Of a stretch of 64,000 bases of DNA, positions 25,076 through 33,468 are shown piece after piece; positions within the stretch are counted from its first letter, which is position 1, and the number at the start of each line of letters is the position of its first letter. Source of the DNA: Methanoregula sp. (lineage in GTDB: Archaea > Halobacteriota > Methanomicrobia > Methanomicrobiales > Methanospirillaceae); NCBI RefSeq assembly GCF_028712425.1, contig NZ_JAQTQD010000006.1, forward strand, positions 1 to 64,000. The letters run 5' to 3'. The position numbers were made by a program, and so were the translations under genes. Under the pieces are notes generated by a model. It searched no databases. It saw only the letters and a list, made by a program, of their open reading frames with translations, and was not told the DNA's origin.

Positions 25076-25186
25076 AATGTATTTAATCTTGTAAGTTCTA
25101 TTAGATTATGGCAAAGAGTTTTTTTGACTTTGTCCATGGAAAGAGGCAAGAGGGTTGGATCCTCTAGGCAGAGGAGAATGTGCGAT

Positions 25187-25438
25187 ATGCTATCGATAAA
25201 CGCAAACGAGAAACAAAATGCTACCAAGCGGATTCCTGTCACTCCGTCTACCTGGGAACGATTATCGCTATTGAAGCGGCCCGGGGAGTCGTTTGATGAC
25301 CTGATATTGTATTTAATTGAGTCCGGGCAAAAACAACGTCTTATGGATGATCTTGATGTAGCGGCTGCCGAACCCTCGATACCATGGGCAGAGGCGGTGG
25401 ATAAGCTCGGCCTGAGAAATGTTATTCATCAAGCCTAA
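25187..25438 (+). CDS. Antitoxin of a RelE/ParE-type pair
   Basis: An 83-residue protein when read from the ATG at 25187, ten bases after a GAGGAG ribosome binding site. The opening MLSINANEKQNATKRIPVTP and TWERLSLLKRPGESFDDLIL are a ribbon-helix-helix-like DNA-binding start, as in archaeal antitoxins whose second half (IPWAEAVDKLGL) wraps the toxin. The toxin gene begins 20 bases before its end. It should neutralise the toxin and repress the operon. The longer upstream frame is rejected for lack of signals. Confidence 0.8.
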   Translation: MLSINANEKQNATKRIPVTPSTWERLSLLKRPGESFDDLILYLIESGQKQRLMDDLDVAAAEPSIPWAEAVDKLGLRNVIHQA

Positions 25439-25676
25439 CGCGATAAAATTTCTGGATCTGCTCCCTGAGAAGGATAAGCGGATTGTGGGGGATCACATCT
25501 CCAGGCTGGATGGGCAGTGGCCTCCGGCTGGTGATCTTGAAAAGTTATATGACTGCCGTTATCGGATGCACATCTCGCGCCGGTACACGGTGTTCATCGA
25601 GTATGATGGCAAGGACGTAACAGTCCTGCAGATCATGACGATTGAACAGGCCCATAAGCGATATGGGCACATCTAA
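25419..25676 (+). CDS. RelE/ParE-superfamily toxin
   Basis: An 85-residue protein with the RelE fold pattern: IKPNAIKFLDLLPEKDKRIV (helix pair), LYDCRYRMHISRRYTVFIEY (central sheet with basic residues) and DVTVLQIMTIEQAHKRYGHI. Members of this group cut mRNA on the ribosome or inhibit gyrase. The Arg/Tyr residues near the end (HKRYGH) are of the RelE-like type. The 20-base overlap with the antitoxin ensures coupled synthesis. It is complete and looks functional. Confidence 0.85.
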   Translation: MLFIKPNAIKFLDLLPEKDKRIVGDHISRLDGQWPPAGDLEKLYDCRYRMHISRRYTVFIEYDGKDVTVLQIMTIEQAHKRYGHI

Positions 25677-25890
25677 TCTTTTTTGATTCTTGACATCTCG
25701 TTCCTGAGGGCCTCGACTGCCGCTTTCGAGGGTTTGTCAGTTTTGCTATCTTTGCTAGTTTCTTTTTTTGGTAGCGTTGCTTGTCCTTTTTGTTCCTGCA
25801 TTCCTTGCATCGATGCTCGTAATAGAAACGGCCGTGTTTGATGTTATGAGGGAAGGCGACCAGTGCGGCGAGGGAAACGTATCCCCTTCC
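25673..25890 (-). pseudogene. Remnant of a small zinc-binding protein, frameshifted
   Basis: On the minus strand one frame reads FPHNIKHGRFYYEHRCKECR followed by NKKDKQRYQ, with a CxxC knuckle. Another frame continues with TSKDSKTDKPSKAAVEALRN and MSRIKKD to a stop overlapping the toxin stop. The two frames meet at a run of seven A; eight A would fuse them. No start codon is present after the upstream stop at 25891. So it is a 5'-truncated, frameshifted gene or an A-run sequencing error. Confidence 0.4.
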
Positions 25891-25912
25891 TCAACGGGTT
25901 TTCCTGCCGCGA

Positions 25913-27508
25913 TCACTCCCGGTCCAGTACCCGGGTGGACTTCCGGATCTCACGGACCGTGCCAGCCATCCCCTCGATCTGGAAGAGGACACGGGAGAAC
26001 TCGCTTCCCGAAGGCGTCATTCTTGCAGTAAACCGCCTCAGGTACTCGCGGTACTGGGTGGTGATAATGTCCCGCAGCCGGTCGTCCTGCATGCGCATGG
26101 ACTCGTTGATCTCATCGGTGATTTCAGGGAAGGATTCTCCCAGGGTCCGTAGGTTCATGGTACACGGGATGAGGGTATACTCAAGTGCCTCCCGGGACTC
26201 TTCCGCGAGGACGATCCCCCGTTCCTGGATATGGTGGATCATCTCCACGAGTTCCGCGGTCTGGATGGCGAGTACCTGGCCGAGCTTGGAGATGCGGACA
26301 AGGCCGGCAATCCGTGCAGCCTCCTGTGGGGAGAGGTCGCGTGCCGAGACCTCGAGCGCAGCGCTGCTGATCTGCAAATCAAGGTAGGTGGCATAATCCT
26401 GGAGCTGCAGCACCTGGGGAGAGTACTTCTTCGGGTCGCGGATTATGCCCTCCAGTTCTGCGAGCAGTTTTCCCGGCATGGTCAGGAGGTGGCCTATCTC
26501 CTGCTCCACCTGCTTCATGGCCTCATGAGTTGCAGAAGGCAGGGGTGAGGCGATATGCCGGGTAACAAAGACCACGTCGTCCTCCCTGCCCGGGACAAGC
26601 CGCACCATGAGCCGTTCAAAGTGCCGGATGAGGATGAGGAAGATGATGCAGCAGATGACATTGAAGATGAGGTGGGCATTTGCCGCCTGCTGGCCGGCAT
26701 CCCCGCCGAGGGATACGATGAGGTCCGTGAAGGGCCCAAGGAACGGCAGGAAGATCAAAACGCCGATGAAACTGAAGAGGAAATGGGCAACGGCTGCACG
26801 CTTTGCGGAGGTGTTCATCCGGGACGCGACAATGAGGGCGGTTGTCGGCGTGCCAAGGTTGGCGCCAAGGATGATCGGGATTGCCGCTTCCGTTGTCAAA
26901 AGGCCGCTCTGGGACATGACGACAACAAGCCCCGTGGTAACGGAACTGGACTGGAAGATGTTGGTGATGATGAATCCGAACGCGATCTGCAAAAAGACCG
27001 TGTCCATGAGGGCCACGAGCGCGATCAGCTGCGGGTCGGTGCGGTAGGGTACGAGGACCGCCGAGATGAGCGAGAGAGAGAAGAAGACGAGACCGAAGTA
27101 GAAGATCGGACGGCCGAAGATCCGGTATTTCCCGGGGATGATGCCCACGACAAAACCGATAAGGATGAAGACCGGGGCAAAGGCGGTCAGGTTCAGGGCA
27201 ACCAGCTGGGAGGTCAGTGTCGTCCCCACGTTTGCCCCGAAGATGATCCCGAGCGATGCCGTAAAGGAGATGATCCCGGCGTTGACGAGGCCTACCGTGA
27301 TGACGGTTGTCGCCGTGCTGGACTGGACGAGCGAGGTGACAACGGCACCGGTGATCGTCCCCCGCACCGGCGTTTTCGTGAACCGCTGGATGAGGGAGCG
27401 GAACATCTCCCCGCCGGCGACCTGCACCTCGCGGGAGAACTGCTCGATCCCGTACAGGAAGAGGATGATACCCGGGATGATGGCGAAGAGAAGTTCCCAG
27501 GACGCCAT
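25913..27508 (-). CDS. Na/Pi cotransporter family protein with PhoU-like tail
   Basis: A 531-residue protein. The membrane part (about 1-310) has two inverted repeats, each with the family's QSS motif (VQSSTATTVITVG at 62 and FQSSSVTTGLVVV near 186). The cytoplasmic C-terminus (about 330-520) is helical and PhoU-like. It takes up phosphate with sodium, or acts as a phosphate efflux valve in some members. Length and order are normal for the NptA/YjbB type. It stands between the RelE module and the universal stress gene, on the same strand as the latter. Confidence 0.93.
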   Translation of the reverse strand: MASWELLFAIIPGIILFLYGIEQFSREVQVAGGEMFRSLIQRFTKTPVRGTITGAVVTSLVQSSTATTVITVGLVNAGIISFTASLGIIFGANVGTTLTSQLVALNLTAFAPVFILIGFVVGIIPGKYRIFGRPIFYFGLVFFSLSLISAVLVPYRTDPQLIALVALMDTVFLQIAFGFIITNIFQSSSVTTGLVVVMSQSGLLTTEAAIPIILGANLGTPTTALIVASRMNTSAKRAAVAHFLFSFIGVLIFLPFLGPFTDLIVSLGGDAGQQAANAHLIFNVICCIIFLILIRHFERLMVRLVPGREDDVVFVTRHIASPLPSATHEAMKQVEQEIGHLLTMPGKLLAELEGIIRDPKKYSPQVLQLQDYATYLDLQISSAALEVSARDLSPQEAARIAGLVRISKLGQVLAIQTAELVEMIHHIQERGIVLAEESREALEYTLIPCTMNLRTLGESFPEITDEINESMRMQDDRLRDIITTQYREYLRRFTARMTPSGSEFSRVLFQIEGMAGTVREIRKSTRVLDRE

Positions 27509-27649
27509 TGTCTGTTCCTTACGGGTGGGCCTTCACTGCCCGGGCCGTGCTGCGGTGCATCACCGGTTGTCCCGGGTATCGCTCTGCAATCGTGCCAGAA
27601 AAAGACCGGTTATCCAACCGCATGGCAGGGGAAAGAATTGCGTGTCGCG

Positions 27650-28525
27650 TCATGCTCCCCCGTTCCCTGCCGTGATCAGGACCGGCCGGTGCGCCCGCCG
27701 CACGACCGCGTTCGTTGTGCTGCCAAGAAAGAGCGACCGGAGTTCCCGCATCCAGCCCTCGCCCTTCGGGCTCATCAGGATGAGCGTTGCAGAAAGCCGG
27801 TCGGCGGTTGCCGTGATATCGTCTGGGGGATAGCCGACATGGACCACGGGCTCCACATCGAGTCCCCTGCCCGCAAGCTCCTGTGCAATTCCTGCCAGCT
27901 TCTCCTTTGCATCCCCGACAGCTGCCTGGATCTCTTCTTTGGATTCGCCCTTGTCGATTATGTGGAGAAGGGTGACCTTCCCGGGTGCCGGGATCCGGGA
28001 AAGGCAGGCGAGCGCGTCGCGTGACGGCTCCGAGAAATCGAGCGGCACGAGGATGCGGGAGAACAGGTTCGGCCGGCCGGCCATGGAACAGGACTCCGGT
28101 GGGAAGCGCATGAGGAGGACCGGTGTCTTTGCATGCCGGATAACGTTTGCCGACACGCTGCCAAGGAGGATATTCTCTATCGTGTTTTTGCCGCGGGCAC
28201 CCATAACGATGAGGTCTGCCTTCTCCCGCTCTGCCTTCTCGAGGATGGTGAGCGGGATATTTCCCTGCATAATCGTGTTCACGAGCGTTTCGATCTCAGT
28301 GTCCGCGACGAGCCCGGCCTGTTCCAGCACTCTCTGGTTCTCTTTGATCAGGATCTTCGCATTCTCGATCTTCGGCTCATGCTCCCATCCGCGCAGCGAC
28401 GCCCGGGTTGCATCGACCACGTGAAGGAGGAAGACCTTTTTTATCCCCGGGATATCCTTTACGTACTCAAGCACCTTCTGCGAGTCCGGGGAGAAATCCG
28501 TTGGCAGCAGAACGTTCTCAAACAT
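27650..28525 (-). CDS. Universal stress protein with two UspA domains
   Basis: A 291-residue tandem UspA protein. Domain 1 (1-145) has the nucleotide-binding G-2x-G-9x-G-S pattern in GARGKNTIENILLGS. Domain 2 (155-288) has PKGEGWMRELRSLFLGS in the same place, with the first Gly changed. Both start with the usual ILVPLDFS/VLLPTDFS strand. It is cytoplasmic and probably binds ATP; tandem Usp proteins support survival under stress. The upstream side holds a long hairpin-repeat region and not a partner gene. Confidence 0.93.
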   Translation of the reverse strand: MFENVLLPTDFSPDSQKVLEYVKDIPGIKKVFLLHVVDATRASLRGWEHEPKIENAKILIKENQRVLEQAGLVADTEIETLVNTIMQGNIPLTILEKAEREKADLIVMGARGKNTIENILLGSVSANVIRHAKTPVLLMRFPPESCSMAGRPNLFSRILVPLDFSEPSRDALACLSRIPAPGKVTLLHIIDKGESKEEIQAAVGDAKEKLAGIAQELAGRGLDVEPVVHVGYPPDDITATADRLSATLILMSPKGEGWMRELRSLFLGSTTNAVVRRAHRPVLITAGNGGA

Positions 28526-28724
28526 GTTTCCTGCTCCTGATTGTTAGATGGTTGTCCGGTTATTTAAGGCAATGTCAGATGGCAGGAGGGTAACGTGTCA
28601 GAGAATACCTGTCACAGCATAAACAGGTCAGGCAAAAGAGGGGATGATGGTACCTTTATGTTCCCCTGAGAATTTTCAAAAAAAAGTACTCTGGTGAATA
28701 CCAGTTTCCTATTTCGATCACACC

Positions 28725-28990
28725 CCCCCTTGCACCAGCCCTGCCTCGAGGGGGCGAGGGCACAGGCGATGCCTCCATATTACCTGAATGGGATACTCCG
28801 ACGAGGTGTTGCTTTCATAAAAAGGAAATTGATTCCGCCGCGGGGCGCCCTTCGGGAAGGTAATCGTCGCATCAGCGAGGATTACCTGGAGAAGGCATCA
28901 GCCTTCGACTTTGGCAGCGGCCGTTCATCACAAGCGGGGGTATGGGGGCATCAGCCCCCATCATTATACCATTCCATTTTATTCAGGGAA
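28725..28990 (+). repeat. Hairpin-mosaic repeat (family B) carrying an inserted two-hairpin unit
   Basis: Related to 38641-38845 and more distantly to 7915-8040. Shared blocks in order are: a G/C hairpin, GGCGATGCCTC, TATTACCTGAA, GCCGCGG, and at the end TATGGGGGCATCAGCCC. Relative to the 38-kb copy, 53 bp (28855-28907) are inserted between two TTCG copies. The insert consists of a long hairpin (28858-28887) and GAAGGC-ATCA-GCCTTC (28891-28906), both with ATCA loops. A further hairpin TGGGGGC-ATCA-GCCCCCA is at 28943-28960. The gene-free stretch 28526-29034 otherwise holds only an inverted repeat ACCTGT/ACAGGT near 28604-28630. Confidence 0.7.
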
Positions 28991-29034
28991 TACCTGTTTT
29001 AGTCATACGATTGTCTCCATTTACACTTGTCCCG

Positions 29035-30249
29035 TTATCTCCCCTCTGTGATGCATGCGCCCTTGTCATCATACGTGCAATACTCGCCCTTGTAGAACCA
29101 GTTCCGGTACACGATGGGCGTGATGATGGTGGTGAGCAGGCTCATCAGCACGAGTGCCACGTACACACCCTGCCCGATGATCCCGGCTTCGAGGCCGATA
29201 AGCGCAACAATCATCGCCACCTCCCCGCGGGGAGCCATGCCAAAGCCCACGATGAGCGAGTCCTTGCCACAGAGCCCGCCGAGTTTTGCCGGGATACCGC
29301 AGCCGATCACTTTCGTGATGATGGCAACAAGGGTCAGGGCCACGAGGAAGAGGATGATCTCCGGGGTGACCTGGTGGAGGTCGGCGATGATCCCGAGCGA
29401 GACAAAGAAGATCGAGGCAAAGATGATCTGGAGGTACTCCGCTCCTTCCTTGAGGCTGTGGCTCTGGTGGAGTTCCACGTCCTTGAACGAGACGCCGGCA
29501 ATGAACGCCCCCACGATCGCCGAGAGCCCGACCAGTTCGGCAAGCATGGCGTACAGGAACGCGAGCATCATCGCAAAGATGAAGATGAACTCCGGGTATT
29601 TCCGGACAAAAGATGTCGCGTCGAGCCGTACGAGGAATTTGCTGACAACGAGCAGGCCGAATGCCGCCGCAATGACAATGAACGCTATTGCCTTGACCGT
29701 CACAACAGCGATGCCGAGGTAGGAGAACGATCCTCCCACCACGTCCATACTGATGGCAAGCACGAGCAGCGCAAGGATGTCGTCGATGACCGCGGCCCCG
29801 ATGATCGCTTTTGCCGCCTCAGTCTGGAGCTTGCCGAGTTCTTTGAGGACATTTGCCGTGATCGCAATGCTCGTTGCTGTGCAGGCTGTCCCGACGAAGA
29901 TGGCGCTTGCCGAATCGAAACCGAAGAGGACGGCAAGCCACCAGCCGCCAATCCACGGCACGATGACACCGATTGCGGCAATGGCAAAGTTCCGCGGGTG
30001 GAGGATATCCTTCATGTTGAACTCGAAGCCGATCACAAAGAGCAGGATTACTGCCCCGAGATGGGCAAGACTTCTGACAAAGTCCGTGTAAGTGATCCAC
30101 CCAAGAACGCTCGGGCCAACAAGGAGGCCGACCAGGATGAGGCCGATGACGGCCGACTGGTTGATCCGCGATGCGATAAGGTATCCTCCGAGCGCCACGA
30201 AGAGGAGCAGGCTCATCTGGAATTCAGGTGAGGTAAAGAGGCTCTCCAT
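29035..30249 (-). CDS. CPA2-type cation/proton antiporter (KefB/NapA-like)
   Basis: A 404-residue membrane protein with about 12 spans. AAVIDDILALLVL contains the Asp-Asp pair of electrogenic CPA2 antiporters. IGFEFNMKDIL and AFIAGVSF are further family signatures. There is no RCK/TrkA-N domain after the membrane part, only a short charged tail (YCTYDDKGACITEGR). It probably exchanges sodium for protons. The ATG at 30249 starts MESLFTSPEFQMSLLLF; the open frame upstream has no membrane character. It diverges from the AlbA-2 gene. Confidence 0.92.
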   Translation of the reverse strand: MESLFTSPEFQMSLLLFVALGGYLIASRINQSAVIGLILVGLLVGPSVLGWITYTDFVRSLAHLGAVILLFVIGFEFNMKDILHPRNFAIAAIGVIVPWIGGWWLAVLFGFDSASAIFVGTACTATSIAITANVLKELGKLQTEAAKAIIGAAVIDDILALLVLAISMDVVGGSFSYLGIAVVTVKAIAFIVIAAAFGLLVVSKFLVRLDATSFVRKYPEFIFIFAMMLAFLYAMLAELVGLSAIVGAFIAGVSFKDVELHQSHSLKEGAEYLQIIFASIFFVSLGIIADLHQVTPEIILFLVALTLVAIITKVIGCGIPAKLGGLCGKDSLIVGFGMAPRGEVAMIVALIGLEAGIIGQGVYVALVLMSLLTTIITPIVYRNWFYKGEYCTYDDKGACITEGR

Positions 30250-30368
30250 TGGATCATACTGGGAAAGAAGAGTAAAAACTCTTTGTGACGGGCGGAGGGG
30301 GACTCTTCCTGACTCCGGTTTCTCCAGAGCAACACTATGAAAAGGGAGGAGAAACCAAATTCTGTACA

Positions 30369-31790
30369 ATGCCCGAATCACCGGCACCGGCCCTCCACGA
30401 ATCCGAAACGGTTGAATTCAAGGAATCCTTCGATCGGGAAGTGGTTGCTTCCGCCGGTGCATTCGCGAATACCCATGGCGGGACAATTTTCATCGGAATA
30501 AACGATCGCGGGAATGCTGTCGGGACACTGATTGGTACCGAATCTTTCAAAGATTGGGCTAATACGATTTCACAGAGCACCGAACCCCGCATCATTCCGG
30601 AGATTGAAGAAATATCCCGCGAGGGCAGGGCCGTGGCAGCGATCTACATCAGGGAAAACCCGCTCAAACCGGTCTCAGTCCGGGCCAGATGCTACCGGAG
30701 AGTGGGCGCCAGCAACCGCGTCATGCAACCCCACGAGATCGCAGAAATGCACCTTCAATCCGTTGGCGGCTGCTGGGACCTGACACCTGCATCGAATACG
30801 ACATTTGAAGATCTCGATACCGCCAGAATCGCCGATTACATCAGAAAAGCAAATGAGACAGGCAGGCGGAATATCACAGCAGGCGAAGCTCCGCACACGG
30901 TACTCCAGAAGATCGGTCTGATCAACGGCACTACTCCGACTTGGGCAGCACTTCTCCTCTTTGGGAAAGATCCACAACGCTTCCTATCGCAGGCAACCAT
31001 CCACTGCGGTCTCTTTGACACTGATGGGATCAGCGTCCTTGATGATCGCATGGTCCGGGGTACGATCATTGAACAGGTGAACGATGCGATGGAGTTTATC
31101 CGGAAGAATATCCGGGTTGCATTCGTGATGACCGGGGAACCTGAACGCAAACAGGTGTGGGATTACCCGGTTGAGGCCCTCCGTGAAGCGGTTATCAACG
31201 CAGCCTGTCACCGTGACTATACAATCAGCTCTGCCGGAGAAATCCGGATACTGAACGATTCTCTCAAAATCTGGAGCCCGGGCCGGCTGGCTACCGGCAT
31301 TACGTTGCCCGAACTTTTCACCCCGCATGCATCGGTCCTCAGGAACAAGGGAATCGCCCAGGTGCTGTATGATATCGGCTTGATCGAACGGTGGGGCGGA
31401 GGAATCCAAAAGATACGGAGTGCCAGCGAGGCCGCGGGCATCCCCGAACCGGTCTTCCAGGAAGACCAGGGTTTTTCGGTACTATTCCGGAAAGATCTGT
31501 TCAATCCCGATGCTCTGAGCCAGATGGGCTTGAATCGCCGGCAGATCCAAGCTCTCGAATACATTCGGGCGAGAGGGAAGATAACCAATTCAGAATTCCA
31601 GACACTGGCTTCGATAAGAAAGCGGCAGGCGAGTGCGGACCTCGCGGATCTCGAACGGCGCGAGATAGTTTCCCGCGTCGGCAGAACTGGCAAAGGTACC
31701 CACTACATTCTCAAAGGGGCGCCAAAGGGGCAAAAGGGGCAGAATACGGGCACGTTGGAGGTTCGTTCCGACGTAGTTAAAGGGGCATAG
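30369..31790 (+). CDS. AlbA-2/Schlafen-like ATP-binding regulator with winged helix
   Basis: A 473-residue protein. Residues 10-130 are an AlbA_2 domain (ESETVEFKESFDREVVASAG, FANTHGGTIFIGINDRG), typical of Schlafen-like nucleic-acid binding proteins. Residues 250-400 are a RecG-C/HATPase_c_4-like domain (PVEALREAVINAACHRDYTI, GIAQVLYDIGLIERWGGGIQ). The C-terminus has a winged helix (LNRRQIQALEYIRARGKITN). These are usually regarded as transcriptional regulators, and some take part in phage defence. The ATG at 30369 lacks a good ribosome binding site; an upstream GTG frame from 30285 is possible. Confidence 0.88.
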   Translation: MPESPAPALHESETVEFKESFDREVVASAGAFANTHGGTIFIGINDRGNAVGTLIGTESFKDWANTISQSTEPRIIPEIEEISREGRAVAAIYIRENPLKPVSVRARCYRRVGASNRVMQPHEIAEMHLQSVGGCWDLTPASNTTFEDLDTARIADYIRKANETGRRNITAGEAPHTVLQKIGLINGTTPTWAALLLFGKDPQRFLSQATIHCGLFDTDGISVLDDRMVRGTIIEQVNDAMEFIRKNIRVAFVMTGEPERKQVWDYPVEALREAVINAACHRDYTISSAGEIRILNDSLKIWSPGRLATGITLPELFTPHASVLRNKGIAQVLYDIGLIERWGGGIQKIRSASEAAGIPEPVFQEDQGFSVLFRKDLFNPDALSQMGLNRRQIQALEYIRARGKITNSEFQTLASIRKRQASADLADLERREIVSRVGRTGKGTHYILKGAPKGQKGQNTGTLEVRSDVVKGA

Positions 31791-31926
31791 GGATATAATG
31801 ATGTACTTCCCGCGCATTGTTCGAAAAGCACCTTAAGGTACTCCCTCGGAAAATTTTTTCTCGTGTCTCAAATCTGATGGTTTTTACCATTCTCTGGCTC
31901 CAGCGGCCGTTCCTGCAAGAATCGCG

Positions 31927-32112
31927 TATCCAAAAGGCACCAATTAAGCACTTTTTGGAGGCTGAAATACTACCAAAATGCATAAAATAACGTCAATAGA
32001 GCCTCCGTTCCAAAACAACACGATATAATTCACCAAAAAACGCGAGTTCGCAAAAACCCGTTTTTTAATTTGGCCTCCGATCCGAAAAATAAGCCCAAAT
32101 CAAAGAGATAAT
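31927..32112 (+). repeat. Dispersed intergenic repeat (family C), copy 2
   Basis: Same block order as 13397-13580, with an identical 3' block starting GGCCTCCGATCCGAAAAATA. Here the sequence beyond the left end differs from the truncated gene found at the 13-kb copy. The remainder of the gene-free stretch 31791-32164 has no open frame of note. Confidence 0.75.
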
Positions 32113-32164
32113 GTTATGTCCGGAAGCCTTCGGGAAAGACCCTCTTCACGAGAGAATCCCCCCC

Positions 32165-33058
32165 TCACACCCACCCGCTTGCCGCCCACCCAATCAAAAA
32201 CCCAATAATTGTCCCGCCACAAATCGGCGGCAGCCCGGCCTGAGGTTTACCGGACATAACGAAGTACAACAGCACGACAAGCCCGGCAACCGATCCGAGG
32301 ATCGCCCCGAGCGCCGGGAGATTGATGAGCCCGCCAAGGCGTGAGCCTTTCAGGAAAACATTGGCCGAGACCACGAGGATCGCGGGCATGATCATGTCGC
32401 CCATCCCGATGATGAACGCAGCCCGCTCGCCGCCATCGCTGATCTTCCCGACCCCCTCTTTGATGAACGAGTAGTCCTTCCGCTTGGGAATGACAAAGAG
32501 GATGGGCGTTTTCTGGTCGATGACGCCCTCCGCCAGCGTGATCATGTGTTTTGTCTTGTATACCGAGATCGCATCGTACGCAGCGAGCAGGACGAGGAGG
32601 ATGAGCACCGGGAGTACCTCAAGCGATGCGCCGAAGATCGCAGCAACACCGGCCCCGATCAGGATGCCCAGGCCGTCGATAACGTACCATTCCGGATATT
32701 TATACAAAAGAACAATGGCAAGGATGGCGAGGATGACCGCGATGACCATCGCCGGGTCGGTCTCTCCCATGGCGGCAAACGTGACAGCCGCAAAGATGTA
32801 GCAGAACGTCAGGAAGATGGAGATCCCGATGACCGCCGCGATGACCCGCTTCATATCATACTTGATCAGGAGAAGGAGGAACGCCGTGAATACGAGCAGG
32901 ATGCCGATGAACCAGACCGGGTTTGCCAGGTCTTCGGGATCCTCGAAGGCCACGATGCCCGAGGCCTGGACGGGGAGCGAGAGGAGGACAGCTCCGATCT
33001 CCACGGCAAGGAGGAGGAGCGGCATTGCAATGAGGGGGGCAAGGTTCCTGGTATCCAT
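32165..33058 (-). CDS. Presenilin/SPP-family intramembrane aspartyl protease
   Basis: A 297-residue membrane protein with nine predicted spans. The catalytic pair is visible: Tyr161-Asp162 (LLAAYDAISVYK) and Gly218-x-Gly220-Asp221 (FIIGMGDMIMP). In place of PAL near the C-terminus it has GLPP (275-278). The length and the Asp positions agree with the structurally known presenilin homologue PSH of a related methanogen, Methanoculleus marisnigri. It should cut single-span membrane proteins within the bilayer; natural substrates in archaea are unknown. It diverges from the small membrane gene at 33130. Confidence 0.94.
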   Translation of the reverse strand: MDTRNLAPLIAMPLLLLAVEIGAVLLSLPVQASGIVAFEDPEDLANPVWFIGILLVFTAFLLLLIKYDMKRVIAAVIGISIFLTFCYIFAAVTFAAMGETDPAMVIAVILAILAIVLLYKYPEWYVIDGLGILIGAGVAAIFGASLEVLPVLILLVLLAAYDAISVYKTKHMITLAEGVIDQKTPILFVIPKRKDYSFIKEGVGKISDGGERAAFIIGMGDMIMPAILVVSANVFLKGSRLGGLINLPALGAILGSVAGLVVLLYFVMSGKPQAGLPPICGGTIIGFLIGWAASGWV

Positions 33059-33129
33059 TCGATATCTCCGGTTGTTGTCACGGCACGATTTTAGTTAGAT
33101 TAATTAGTGCGCTCTCATTATCTAAAAGC

Positions 33130-33444
33130 ATGGAGATACGCGAGTACTTACCCGATATCCTGCTCACGGTCGTCATGGTCGTATCGACCCTCGTCCTCAT
33201 TCTCCGGTTCTGGCAGGACCTGATCATCGCGGTTGCGGCAGCCTTAATGATGCTCTCGATCGGGGGGCTCTTCCTCTCGCTCGAAATCAAGATGCGCCGG
33301 CTCGAACAGAGCGTGATCACCCGCGAGCGCATGCTCCGGACAAACCTCGAAGAGATCTCCACCCGGATGGTGGAGAAGTACGACATGGCTATCACCCATC
33401 TCGACGAACACGTGGCCGAGCTCTCCCGGCGGGCATATCGGTAA
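33130..33444 (+). CDS. Small membrane protein with coiled-coil tail
   Basis: A 104-residue protein. Two closely spaced hydrophobic segments (about 9-26 and 31-52: LLTVVMVVSTLVLILRF, LIIAVAAALMMLSIGGLFLS) are followed by a charged helix (SLEIKMRRLEQSVITRERML) that continues to the end, consistent with a coiled coil in the cytoplasm. It lies 24 bp upstream of the FEN1 gene in the same direction, so they are probably co-transcribed. Family unknown to me; a link with DNA repair is not implied by sequence. Confidence 0.7.
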   Translation: MEIREYLPDILLTVVMVVSTLVLILRFWQDLIIAVAAALMMLSIGGLFLSLEIKMRRLEQSVITRERMLRTNLEEISTRMVEKYDMAITHLDEHVAELSRRAYR

Positions 33445-33468
33445 CCGGACGATCAGGGCTGAAAGAGA

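Noticed and set aside
24887-25186. Extended N-terminus of the RelE-module antitoxin (100 extra codons)
   Set aside because: It crosses the operator repeats and TATA box and lacks a ribosome binding site; the ATG at 25187 fits better.
26555-28024. 489-codon plus-strand frame opposite the Na/Pi and Usp genes
   Set aside because: Antisense of recognised genes, no ribosome binding site.
28694-29002. 102-codon plus-strand frame
   Set aside because: Lies wholly in hairpin-repeat DNA, which is also present noncoding at 38 kb.
28942-30231. 429-codon plus-strand frame opposite the CPA2 antiporter
   Set aside because: Starts in repeat DNA and is the reverse reading of a membrane-protein gene.
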